NCBI GenBank assembly: GCA_016784735.1
Contig: JADHUC010000038.1
Location: forward strand, 1 to 48,756
Reading direction: 5' to 3'
From: Pirellulaceae bacterium
GTDB taxonomy: Bacteria > Planctomycetota > Planctomycetia > Pirellulales > Pirellulaceae
DNA: 48,756 bases
The translations under genes and the position numbers were made by a program. The notes under the pieces were generated by a model, which saw only the letters and a program-made list of their open reading frames with translations, was not told the origin of the DNA and did not search any database. Shown piece after piece: positions 32,204 through 40,857 of this stretch (its first letter is position 1; each line of letters begins with the position of its first letter).

Positions 32204-34222
32204 ATGAGTACCATGGCAACGAGGGCAAATGTACTGCGTCTATTCGGAGACGCCGCGCGTGGAGTGATCGTGGCAATACTGTGTTCGATCTCGGGCGCGG
32301 ACGCTCAGACAGTTGCTCCACTCAAGCTCACGGTCCCTCAAGAACATCCACGCATCGGGATCACCGCGGCTGATCTGGATCGCGTGCGAGGGAACCTTGA
32401 TAAGGAGCCGTGGGCCGGGCTGTGGAAGCGCATCCTCGCGAAATCCGAGTGGGTGCGGCGCCGACAGCTCGACCCCCAGAAGGCCTTCGGCGGCGTTGGC
32501 GGTCAGCGTGTGCGTTTCACGATGACGGAAGGCTTGGAGTGTGTGGCGATTCATGCGCTGGTGGGGAAGGACGCTGGGGCGGCCAAGGCGCTCTCGGATT
32601 TCTTCGAAGCGTGGGATCCGGCGCCTTTGGAGAGAGACATCGCCGACACGGACTTTATGTCCAGCGGGGAGTTCTTCGAAGGCCTGGCGGTGGTGCTCGA
32701 CTGGACGTGGGACTTGCTCTCCGAAACGGCGCGGACCAAATTGCGCGCGATCGTCGAGCGGCGAGCGCGGCACAATTACGACGGCTTCGTCGGCAAGAAA
32801 TCGTGGGAGGGCACGATCGAGGCGAACAATCACTCGATGGCGTCGATGGGGGCACTCGGTTTGGCGGCCATCGCGCTCTGGCATGAAGACCCGGACGCGT
32901 CGCTCTGGGCCGGGTTGGCGCACGCGAAGATGAAAGCGTACCTGGCGTCCTCATTCGACTCCGACGGCGGCTGCTACGAGGGCACGATGTACGGCCCCTT
33001 CGGCCTCTTCCGCATCCTCCCTTTTTCCGACTGCTGTGCCCGCTTCGGCGGCGGTGACGCCCTGGCGGAGGGATTCCTCGACCGCGTACTCAACCAACTC
33101 ACCAATGAACTCATTCCCGGCCGCGAGCGGATGTTGCCCATCAACGACACCAACGGAGATTACTTGCGTTGGGGAGGCACGCTTTTCCTGTACGCTGCTT
33201 CCCACTATCACAATCCCCTCGCACGCTGGATGTGGATCGACGTGGAACGTCGCCACGCAGGCCACGGCGGCCACACGTGGCCGTTCGCGCTGCTCTGGGA
33301 GGACGGCCGTACCGAGAGGAAACCGCCGAACCAACTGATCGCCGTGACTCGGGGCCGCGGCACGCTCACCGTGCGCACCGGGTGGGAGAAGAACGACTTC
33401 CTGGCGGCGTTCGAGTGTGGCAGGCGGGTCTTCGGGACGCACGGTCAGTCGGACGTGGGGCACTTCCTGATTTATGCCAAGGGCCGGTGCCTCGCCGCCG
33501 ACACGGGCTACTCCAATGAAGCGGTCGAAGGGTCACCGCACCAGTCGATCGGGCACAACCTGGTTTTGGTCGACGGGAAAGGCGAAGTGCTGACGGGGAA
33601 CGGACAGGTGACCGAAGGCAAGCTCGTGCAATGGGAGCAGCGGAAGACGCTCGTTTGGGCGCAGGCGGACCTCACGGGAGCGTTCGCTCAGAAGAACTAC
33701 AATCCGCTGGCGGTCGCGCAGCGCTCGTTTATCGTCCTGACCGGCCCCGACCCGTATGTAGTCGTCGCGGACGCGTTCGTCAAGGACGCGAAAGAGCACG
33801 ACTATACGTGGTTGCTGCACGGTAACGCCGACTCGAATTTCGATCTGGCTCGGGATCGCGCCACGCACACGTCCGGCGAGGGAGCACTCGACATCGTTCC
33901 CTGCCTCCTTGACCAGGGTGCGATTGCGTTCGAGACGAAAACGTTTCCCTCCCACGACTTCGGCGATCATCCGATGCTTCGCGCCACCTTCCACGGCAAA
34001 CGCTGGCTCGGACTCACCGTTCTCGCGCCGCGCAGGTCGATTGAACCGGGGGTCGATGTGCTGCGCGAGATCAAGGGCGGAGAACTGCTCGCGACCGTGA
34101 CCCGGGGCGGGACAAAGGACGAACTCACACTCACGGCCGGGCCAAGCGGCGGGATCGCAATGTTGCGCGTCGCCCGAACGGTGAAGGGAAAGACCGTCGC
34201 AGAGGACCTGAAGGTGAAGTAA
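32204..34222 (+). CDS. Exported heparinase II/III-type polysaccharide lyase-like protein
   Basis: The ATG at 32204 follows GGAGACAGGAG and opens a signal peptide (ANVLRLFGDAARGVIVAILC). The 672-residue protein has an alpha/alpha toroid from ~40 to 345 with EANNHSMASMGALGLAAIAL, CYEGTMYGPFG and YHNPLARWMW. The C-terminal beta-sandwich of the heparinase II/III family starts with FGTHGQSDVGHFLIYAKGRC, LAADTGYS and SPHQSIGHNLVLVDGKGE. Asn-His-Ser in the toroid and the His-rich sandwich loops occupy catalytic positions in lyases of this family. It should cleave uronic-acid-containing chains by beta-elimination. Whether the substrate is heparin-like, alginate or another glycuronan cannot be told. 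Length and architecture are normal. Confidence 0.85.
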   Translation: MSTMATRANVLRLFGDAARGVIVAILCSISGADAQTVAPLKLTVPQEHPRIGITAADLDRVRGNLDKEPWAGLWKRILAKSEWVRRRQLDPQKAFGGVGGQRVRFTMTEGLECVAIHALVGKDAGAAKALSDFFEAWDPAPLERDIADTDFMSSGEFFEGLAVVLDWTWDLLSETARTKLRAIVERRARHNYDGFVGKKSWEGTIEANNHSMASMGALGLAAIALWHEDPDASLWAGLAHAKMKAYLASSFDSDGGCYEGTMYGPFGLFRILPFSDCCARFGGGDALAEGFLDRVLNQLTNELIPGRERMLPINDTNGDYLRWGGTLFLYAASHYHNPLARWMWIDVERRHAGHGGHTWPFALLWEDGRTERKPPNQLIAVTRGRGTLTVRTGWEKNDFLAAFECGRRVFGTHGQSDVGHFLIYAKGRCLAADTGYSNEAVEGSPHQSIGHNLVLVDGKGEVLTGNGQVTEGKLVQWEQRKTLVWAQADLTGAFAQKNYNPLAVAQRSFIVLTGPDPYVVVADAFVKDAKEHDYTWLLHGNADSNFDLARDRATHTSGEGALDIVPCLLDQGAIAFETKTFPSHDFGDHPMLRATFHGKRWLGLTVLAPRRSIEPGVDVLREIKGGELLATVTRGGTKDELTLTAGPSGGIAMLRVARTVKGKTVAEDLKVK

Positions 34223-34393
34223 AGACTTCACCCATAGGTGAGGATTGTTCGATGTTGGGCCGACTGCCTTCGTTCCTCGACAGCGGCTATCATACTGAAT
34301 GGCAATAAGGGAGTCACGAGCCGTCAGGAGCGCCCTGAATAGCCACTTGATCGAGTATCCCTAAACGGAGCGATCACCAAGAGGAGCCACGCT

Positions 34394-36376
34394 ATGACAA
34401 AAAGACCATTCATCGCCGTATGCATCCTGCTGTCTGCTCTCGCCGTCTCGACGGTGGCTGTGTCTGCCGATCCTCCCCGATTCGAGAAATACTTCGACAA
34501 CGCAGACGCGCTCCAGGGACTCACGGTCAGCGGCGACGTGAGCATCGACACCGCGAAAGATCGCGGCGGCGCCAAAGGGCTCGAAGCGGCGGACATGGCG
34601 CCGGCTGGCCAGAAGAAGGGCGGGGCCTTGCGGCTGGGACCCGGAGGCAAAGCGGTCTGGCCGCTGCGTGAGGAGGATGGAACAGGCGTCCTGGAGCTGT
34701 GGGTCTACGAGGACGCGACGAAACCCGCGAACCCCCGGGGTTACGGGGCCGGGGCGATGTGGGGGCTGATGCAGGCCGACGGGCACATGGCGGCGGCGGG
34801 GGCGATTTACGCGCCCTATCTCAATGGTGCGGAGACCTACGCCGTATCCACCCTCAATCCCGAAAAGCAGAAGCCATGGCAGCAGGTGACGTACCTGGGG
34901 ATCAAGCGCGCACCCGGCTGGCACAAATGGGTATTCGACTTCGACCCGGACAAGGGCATGCGGCTCTTGTACGACGACCAGGACGTGAAGAACTTCAATT
35001 GGAACCAGTCGAAACTCGAGGGCTTTGTGAGCGTGGTGTTGCTTGGGGATGCTACGGACGGCAAGCAGACGCTGTGGGTGGACGACGCGACCGTCAGACT
35101 CGGCCCGCCCGCGCGGGTCTCCCCGGTGTGGCCGCCCCCGCCCCCGCCGCCGCCAGCGGATCTCACCGTGCTGCCGCCGCAGGCCCCCTGGAACCCCACG
35201 CCTTACGCCCAGTGGAAGAACGGGCCGAGTAAGGACGAAGATTACTTCCCTATCGCCGTCTGGCTACAGGATCCCAAGATGGCCCGGCGTTACAAGGCCG
35301 CCGGGATCAACCTTTACATCGGACTGTGGAACGGCCCCAACGCGGAGCAGATGCAATTGCTTCGCGACGCGAACATGCCGGTGATCTGCGATCTGAACGA
35401 CTACGCCAGGGGGCACCTGGACGAACCATTGTTCGTCGGCTGGATGCATGGCGACGAGCCGGATAATGCGCAACGATTCGCCGATTTCTGGAAGGGCGAC
35501 AAGGAGAAGATCAAGGAAGGCTGGCCGGAGATTTACGAACGACTGGGATTGGCCAAGCGGGACTACCGAGGGTACGGTCCGCCCGTGCCTCCGCAATGGA
35601 TCGTCCGCGATTACGAGAAGCTCAAGACTGTCGATGCCACGCGGCCGACTTTCCTGGGGCTTGGCCAGGGTGTCGCATGGGAAAAGTATCACGGCCGCGG
35701 CGAGCGCACCGGCCACCTGGAGGACTACGCGAAGTACATGGCAGGCTGCGACATTGCCTGTTTCGATATTTACCCGGCGGCCCACGACAATCTGGCCGTC
35801 AAGGACGCGCTGTGGTACGTGCCCCGCGGCGTGCGGCGCTTGCGCGAATGGTGCCAAGACGCCAAGCCGGTGTGGGTCCATCTCGAGACGGGCATCATCG
35901 GCGCGCCGGCCTCGGAACCGACCCCGCAGCAGGTCAAGGCGGAGGCGTGGATGGCCCTGATCCACGGAGCGCGCGGGATCGACTACTTCGTGCATCAGTT
36001 CAAGCCGAAATTCAACGAGCACGCGCTGTTGGACAATCCGGAGATGCTGGCCGCGGTGACCGCGGTCAATCAGCAGATTGCCTCGCTGGCGCGAGTTCTG
36101 AACAGCCCGACCATCGTTGACGGCGTGGTTGTCGAGTCCACCAATCCCAAGACGCCGGTTCACGCGATCGTCAAACACCAGGACGGGGCGACGTATGTCT
36201 TCAGCGCGGCGATGTACTGCGAAGAGACCAAAGCGACCTTCCGCGTCAAGGGTTTGACGGGAAACAGGACCGCGGAAGCGATCGGCGAAGACAGGGAGGT
36301 TCGCGTCCAGAACGGCATGTTTACCGACGCCTTCGCCGGCAATGGCGTGCATTTGTACCGGATTGCGGAGGAGTAA
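34394..36376 (+). CDS. Exported TIM-barrel glycoside-hydrolase-like protein with N-terminal jelly roll and polyproline linker
   Basis: AGAGGAG lies 7 nt before the ATG. The 660-residue protein has a signal peptide (FIAVCILLSALAVSTVAVSA) and a LamG- or CBM-like jelly roll at ~30-240 (GVLELWVYEDATKP, WHKWVFDFDPDKG, QTLWVDDATVRLG). A run of nine prolines lies in the linker at ~250. The C-terminal (beta/alpha)8-type domain has YKAAGINLYIGLWNG, MPVICDLNDYARG, GWMHGDEPD, DIACFDIYPAAHD, VWVHLETG and MALIHGARGIDYFVHQF. The DEPD and HLETG glutamates sit at the ends of strands 4 and 7, where clan GH-A enzymes keep their catalytic pair. The exact family cannot be named. A role in polysaccharide breakdown is inferred from fold and neighbours. 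Confidence 0.7.
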   Translation: MTKRPFIAVCILLSALAVSTVAVSADPPRFEKYFDNADALQGLTVSGDVSIDTAKDRGGAKGLEAADMAPAGQKKGGALRLGPGGKAVWPLREEDGTGVLELWVYEDATKPANPRGYGAGAMWGLMQADGHMAAAGAIYAPYLNGAETYAVSTLNPEKQKPWQQVTYLGIKRAPGWHKWVFDFDPDKGMRLLYDDQDVKNFNWNQSKLEGFVSVVLLGDATDGKQTLWVDDATVRLGPPARVSPVWPPPPPPPPADLTVLPPQAPWNPTPYAQWKNGPSKDEDYFPIAVWLQDPKMARRYKAAGINLYIGLWNGPNAEQMQLLRDANMPVICDLNDYARGHLDEPLFVGWMHGDEPDNAQRFADFWKGDKEKIKEGWPEIYERLGLAKRDYRGYGPPVPPQWIVRDYEKLKTVDATRPTFLGLGQGVAWEKYHGRGERTGHLEDYAKYMAGCDIACFDIYPAAHDNLAVKDALWYVPRGVRRLREWCQDAKPVWVHLETGIIGAPASEPTPQQVKAEAWMALIHGARGIDYFVHQFKPKFNEHALLDNPEMLAAVTAVNQQIASLARVLNSPTIVDGVVVESTNPKTPVHAIVKHQDGATYVFSAAMYCEETKATFRVKGLTGNRTAEAIGEDREVRVQNGMFTDAFAGNGVHLYRIAEE

Positions 36377-36425
36377 TCTCGCCGAAAAAGGTCACGATAA
36401 GGCGAGCGGCAGTTGGTTTCATGCC

Positions 36426-36485
36426 GTGGCGTAAGCTTCCAGCTTGCGATTTTGGCCTAAGCGGCAAGCTGGAAGCTCACCCCAC
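36426..36485. repeat. Palindrome family 4, intergenic copy C
   Basis: Arms lie at 36426-36448 (GTGGCGTAAGCTTCCAGC...) and 36463-36485 (...GCTGGAAGCTCACCCCAC). It is 60 bp, the same length as the two in-frame copies at 23974 and 26228. It lies between the barrel protein and the truncated esterase. Confidence 0.9.
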
Positions 36486-36566
36486 GGGTAAATTCTCATC
36501 CGCCGCTCGCCTAAAGATTCCGACAAAGCTCGAACCACACCGAGAGGCAAGAGAAAGGAGCATAAC

Positions 36567-37148
36567 GTGAACGGGAAGATGGTCTTTTCAATGGGTGTGT
36601 TGCTCTTCCTGACGTCGCTGGCAAGCAATGCCGCAGCCGGCGATGCGACAGGGCGGGTTGTCGAACTGTGGCCCGGTCAAGTTCCGGACGAAGTTCGCAG
36701 CATGGGCGCGGAGAAGGTCGTGATGTCGCCCGTGCTCGACCGCAAACAGGTCGACGTCACGGAATCGACCCGGATGGCGACCAATGTGAGCCAGCCGACG
36801 CTGACAATCTATCCACCGCAGCAGGACACGCGCACCGGTACCGCGATACTGATTTGTCCCGGCGGCGGGTACTGGAACTTGTATTGGCAACTGGAGGGCG
36901 AGGAGGTTGCCCGGTGGCTGAATTCGCTGGGGGTGACCGGGATCATTCTGAAGTATCGGGTGCCGCGCCAGCCTGAGGAGCCGAAGGCCGAGCCGGCCCG
37001 GCGCCCGCTCCAGGACGCCCAGCGGGCCGTGAGCCTGGTGCGCAGCCGATCCCAAGAATGGGGAATCGACCCGCAGCGGATCGGCATGGTCGGCTTCTCC
37101 GCAGGAGGTCATCTCGCGCTGGCGACTGCCACCCGTTACTCTTGCTGA
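36567..37148 (+). pseudogene. Truncated exported alpha/beta hydrolase (BD-FAE/acetyl esterase type)
   Basis: The GTG start at 36567 has AAAGGAG 6 nt upstream and gives a signal peptide (MVFSMGVLLFLTSLASNAAA). The protein then reads as a typical esterase of the XynB-like/BD-FAE group: QPTLTIYPPQQDTRTGTAIL, the oxyanion-hole CPGGGYWNLYW, WLNSLGVTGIILKYRVPRQP, PLQDAQRAVSLVRSRSQEWG and the nucleophile elbow GFSAGGHLALATATRY. It stops two residues later at 193 aa. About 100 residues with the catalytic Asp and His are missing, and no continuation is visible downstream in any frame. The gene must be inactive as a hydrolase. Confidence 0.8.
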
Positions 37149-37550
37149 TTTAGCCACGGCAAACCCGGGTCGCTGCGCCTGTCACCTGCACTAAACAGTG
37201 CTTAGAAACAATTGCGCGGTCCGCGATGCCGGCGCTCGGGAAAACACAGCGTAATCCGCAAGTCCAACTGTGCAAACAACTCTCGTGTCCGCTTGGGCGG
37301 AAGAACGCGAGCGGGTGTATGCGATTCGCGTAAACATCATGCTACCACGCCTTCACTGCCTTTCCACCCAGATTATTTGCAGATGAGACTCGCCTGCTTG
37401 CTCAGCGGCGATATAGCTTTCGGGCGGATGGCTGATAATTTAGAATAGACTCAAGTCGCATCGGAAGAAACGACTATCGTCGACTGTATGCGGGGCGTCT
37501 TCCTCGCATCGCAGACGCGAATTCGAGGAGAGACAGGTCGGGAGGGCACG
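37149..37550. other. Intergenic region without a recognisable gene
   Basis: These 400 bp after the truncated esterase show no coding similarity, repeat family or clear hairpin. They are where the deleted 3' part of the esterase would have been, and they must contain the promoter of the next gene. Confidence 0.5.
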
Positions 37551-40460
37551 ATGGTAAAGAAACCTGCATCGATCGTCGGCCAATCTGCCGCATCACTGCG
37601 TCGATTCCCGCCTGGTGCGGCCGTATTTTTCTGGCTGCGGCCCAGCCGCCCAACGTCGATGGCGAAGTGTTGGTTCGTCATGGTGGGGTTCGTTGCGGTG
37701 ACGAGCAGCAGTTCGTGGGCCGCAGCGCCGCCGCCCACGCGGGAACAGATTGAGACCGACTGGCTGCGGCAGGGCGAGGTGCGCCGCGCCAACGCGGCCG
37801 TGCGACCGGAAGAGGACGCAGCCGGCGCGTGCGATGGAGTCAAGGACGGCAAGTGGGGATTCCATACGGCGCTGGAGGACGATCCGTGGTGGCAGGTCGA
37901 TCTGGGGCGGTCGCTGGAGCTGGATCGTTTGGTGACCTACAACCGCTGCGATCACGTGGCGAACCGAGCAGCGCGGCTCAAGGTGTTGCTGTCCGAGGAC
38001 GGTCGGGCGTTCCGGAAGGTGTACGAGCACGACGGCACGGTGTTCTTCGGGCATTCGGACGGTAAGCCGCTGGCAATCCCACTAGACGGCGCGGCGGCTC
38101 GCTACGTGCGTCTGCAAGTGCCCGGCAACAACTGTCTGCACTTGGACGAGGTGGAAGCATTCGCGGTCGGAGAGAAGGACAATGTGGTTCTCAAACGGCG
38201 AGCCACGCAGAGCAGCATTTGCGAATGGTCGACGCGCACGATTCGCGTCGCACCGCCGCGGCAGTATTCGACAGACAAGGTCGTGGGGCGCGGTCTGCAG
38301 TTGGCCGCGAGCCTGAGGTCGCTTGGGACGGACGTGGATCGTGACGTGCAACGACTGGAGCAGGTGCGCGACGAGTGGAAGCGGCTTCCACCGGACGCCT
38401 CGGAGGCCGTGCGAAGGAAGATGCACCTCGATGCATGCTGGGCTGTTCGAGCGATCACCCTCCGCAATCCGCTGCTCGACTTCCGCGACCTGCTGTTTGC
38501 CACGAGCGCCCCGGCACGTTGGTCGCACATGTCCGACCAGTACTTGGGCTGGTGGTCGCAACCGGGCGGTGGGCTGTATGTGCTGGAGGATTTTCGGTCG
38601 GCGATGCCCCGTCTCCGGTGCCTCACCGAAGGCTTTGCACCCGGTAACGTGCTCCGCCCCGACATCTCCTATGATGGTCGCAAAGTACTGTTCGCGTACT
38701 GCCGCTACCATCCGGGATTGAGCGAGTGGCCCGACAAGCTCGACAAGTCGAAACTGCCCGAGGATTCGTTCTACCATCTGTTCGAGATGAACGTGGACGG
38801 CACAGGGTTGCGGCAGTTGACGCGCGGCAAATACAACGACTTCGACGGCCGGTACTTGCCGGACGGGAGAATCGTGTTTTGCTCGACGCGGCGTGGCCAA
38901 GCGACGCAGTGCACGCCCGAAACGGCGGCGGCCACTCTGCGACACGACTCGCTGCCGGAATGCTATGTACGCTGTGGCGGCGGACCGTCACGACCCTGCG
39001 CCGTCTACACGCTGCACGTCATGGACGCGGACGGCGGCAACCTGCAACCAACGTCGGCCTTCGAGATGTTTGAATGGACGCCCAGCATCGACAACGACGG
39101 CCGCATTTTGTATTCCCGGTGGGACTACGTGGATCGGTATGGCCAGAACGCGATGGGATTGTGGTCGACCCACCCCGACGGGACGAACGCCCATGCGGTC
39201 TTCGGCAATATGACGAGGAATCCCGAATGCGTATTCGAGGCCCGGTCGATTCCCGGTTCGCCGCGGCTGATCTTCACGGCGTCGGGCCATCATTCGATCA
39301 CGGCAGGCAGTCTGGTGCTGCTCGACCCGCGCTGCGGTTCGGACACACCGGACGCGCTCACGCGGTTGACGCCGGAAGTGCCGTTCCCGGAAAGCGAGGG
39401 CAGGCCGACGACCTACTACGCTAATCCATATCCGCTTTCGGAGGAACACTTCCTGGTCGCATGGAGCGATCGGCCGTTGAAATTCCAGGGCCAGCAGAAC
39501 GACATGGCCGCCTTGGGTGTGTATCTGTACGACGCCTTCGGCAACCTGAACCTGTTGTATCGCGACCCGGACATCGGCAGCCAGTATCCATTGCCCATCC
39601 GCCCGCGCCCGCGGCCGTGGCGGATCAGCGATCATGTGCAGCGGGACGCTCCGGCCGAAGCGCAGATGCTGGTCGTTGACACGTACCAAGGGCTGCCCAC
39701 GATCGCCCGCGGCACCATCAAGCGGCTGCGGATCGTCGGCATGCCGGTCAAGACGCACCCCACAATGAACTCGCCGGAGATTGGTCTGACGACTCACGAT
39801 TCGGGCCGATTTGTGCTGGGGACGGCGCCGGTGGAAGCCGACGGCTCGGCCTTCTTCCGCGTACCGGCCGGTGTGACGTTCTTCGTCCAGGCTTTGGACG
39901 AAGCGGGAATGGCCGTACAGACCATGCGCAGCGGGACGTACCTGCAGCCGGGCCAGACATCGACCTGCATCGGCTGCCACGAACAGCGCGGGACGGCGCC
40001 GCCTGCGGTCGCGCCGTTGGCCGCGCGGCGCGATCCGACCAAGCTAACGCTCGGCCCCGAAGGTTCGTGGCCGCTGGACTACGCAGTGCTAGTGCAGCCG
40101 GTGCTGGACCAGCAATGCGTGGATTGCCACCGGCCGGGGACGGAGGGTGCGAAGTTTGACCTGACCGCTGCCAAGTCGTACGACTCGCTGGTCAACTTCG
40201 GCACGCCCAGCCTAAGAGAACTCGTCATCGCTCGATATCGAGAGCAGCGTTCCAAAGCCAGCGAGTGCGAGGCACAGACGAACGCCGTCTTGCGGTTACT
40301 GCGGCAGGGACATTACGACGTGCAACTCACACCCGACGATTGGTCCCGGCTGATCACCTGGATGGACACGCTTGGCCAGCGTGCAGGCCATTTCAGTCCC
40401 CAGCAGGAAGAGCAACTTCGGCAGTTGCGTCACAGGCTGGCAGGGATGCTGGAGCCGTAA
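37551..40460 (+). CDS. Exported discoidin / hydrazine-synthase-alpha-like propeller protein with two c-type haem motifs
   Basis: The ATG at 37551 follows GGGAGG with 5-nt spacing. A long n-region leads to an export segment (CWFVMVGFVAVTSSSSWAAA). A discoidin domain follows (WWQVDLGRSLELDRLVTYNR, ARYVRLQVPG). The propeller carries TolB-like blades (RPDISYDGRKVLFAYCRYHP, MNVDGTGLRQLTRG, GRYLPDGRIVFCSTRR, IDNDGRILYSRWDY). The C-terminus has CIGCH (~806) and CVDCH (~856), both CxxCH haem c sites, the first after the FFRVPAGVTFFVQALDE block seen in hydrazine-synthase-alpha-like proteins. At 969 residues it is a normal member of that Planctomycetota family. It is probably a periplasmic haem protein. 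A role in hydrazine chemistry is not implied. Confidence 0.85.
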   Translation: MVKKPASIVGQSAASLRRFPPGAAVFFWLRPSRPTSMAKCWFVMVGFVAVTSSSSWAAAPPPTREQIETDWLRQGEVRRANAAVRPEEDAAGACDGVKDGKWGFHTALEDDPWWQVDLGRSLELDRLVTYNRCDHVANRAARLKVLLSEDGRAFRKVYEHDGTVFFGHSDGKPLAIPLDGAAARYVRLQVPGNNCLHLDEVEAFAVGEKDNVVLKRRATQSSICEWSTRTIRVAPPRQYSTDKVVGRGLQLAASLRSLGTDVDRDVQRLEQVRDEWKRLPPDASEAVRRKMHLDACWAVRAITLRNPLLDFRDLLFATSAPARWSHMSDQYLGWWSQPGGGLYVLEDFRSAMPRLRCLTEGFAPGNVLRPDISYDGRKVLFAYCRYHPGLSEWPDKLDKSKLPEDSFYHLFEMNVDGTGLRQLTRGKYNDFDGRYLPDGRIVFCSTRRGQATQCTPETAAATLRHDSLPECYVRCGGGPSRPCAVYTLHVMDADGGNLQPTSAFEMFEWTPSIDNDGRILYSRWDYVDRYGQNAMGLWSTHPDGTNAHAVFGNMTRNPECVFEARSIPGSPRLIFTASGHHSITAGSLVLLDPRCGSDTPDALTRLTPEVPFPESEGRPTTYYANPYPLSEEHFLVAWSDRPLKFQGQQNDMAALGVYLYDAFGNLNLLYRDPDIGSQYPLPIRPRPRPWRISDHVQRDAPAEAQMLVVDTYQGLPTIARGTIKRLRIVGMPVKTHPTMNSPEIGLTTHDSGRFVLGTAPVEADGSAFFRVPAGVTFFVQALDEAGMAVQTMRSGTYLQPGQTSTCIGCHEQRGTAPPAVAPLAARRDPTKLTLGPEGSWPLDYAVLVQPVLDQQCVDCHRPGTEGAKFDLTAAKSYDSLVNFGTPSLRELVIARYREQRSKASECEAQTNAVLRLLRQGHYDVQLTPDDWSRLITWMDTLGQRAGHFSPQQEEQLRQLRHRLAGMLEP

Positions 40461-40497
40461 CAGCATCTTGTTCAGTGGTATTTCAACTTCGACTAAC

Positions 40498-40841
40498 ATG
40501 ATAACTGCACCTGCATGCGTCTTTGAGACGGTTCGTTGCGTTCGCTCACGTTTTATCTTCGTGGGAGTCTTCTCGCTATTGGTGTGCGGTTTGCCTCTGG
40601 CCGCGATGGCTTCCGAGGAGGAATTTGTCGGCCCATTCGCCAGTTGGCTGGACGTGCGACGGGACTGGACGATCGCGGCGGCGTCGACGACGCAACCATC
40701 ATCCGCCATCTTGCACCGCTGCGGTCAACTCGCCCCTGGGTTCCTGCCGGCACGCCTGCCGGCCGCAACAATCTGAGCATTCACCGCGTCATCACCAGCG
40801 GCGGCCGCGGGGCAGTCGTCGAGGTGCGGGCGGTGAGATGA
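40498..40841 (+). pseudogene. Collapsed exported pectate-lyase-like (beta-helix) gene
   Basis: It opens with a signal peptide (SRFIFVGVFSLLVCGLPLAA) and EEEFVGPFASWLDVRRDW, the usual entry of pectate_lyase_3-type proteins, which normally continues into a GDGxxDDT motif and several hundred residues of helix. Here the frame is lost. In the next frame only a short tail remains (DDRGGVDDATIIRHLAPLRS, then GRNNLSIHRVITSGGRGAVV), ending at 40841. An internal deletion with frameshift explains both ends being recognisable. The next gene starts 17 bp later. Confidence 0.65.
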
Positions 40842-40857
40842 TAAGCAGGAGAAAACT

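Noticed and set aside
37551..40460. True hydrazine synthase subunit and an anammox lifestyle
   Set aside because: Only the alpha-like propeller with two CxxCH sites is present, with no beta/gamma subunits or other anammox genes; this family is widespread in other Planctomycetota.
40372..40776. One continuous gene overlapping the end of the haem-motif propeller gene
   Set aside because: The upstream part overlaps the propeller coding region in another frame; only the part from the ATG at 40498 has a signal peptide and lyase-like start.
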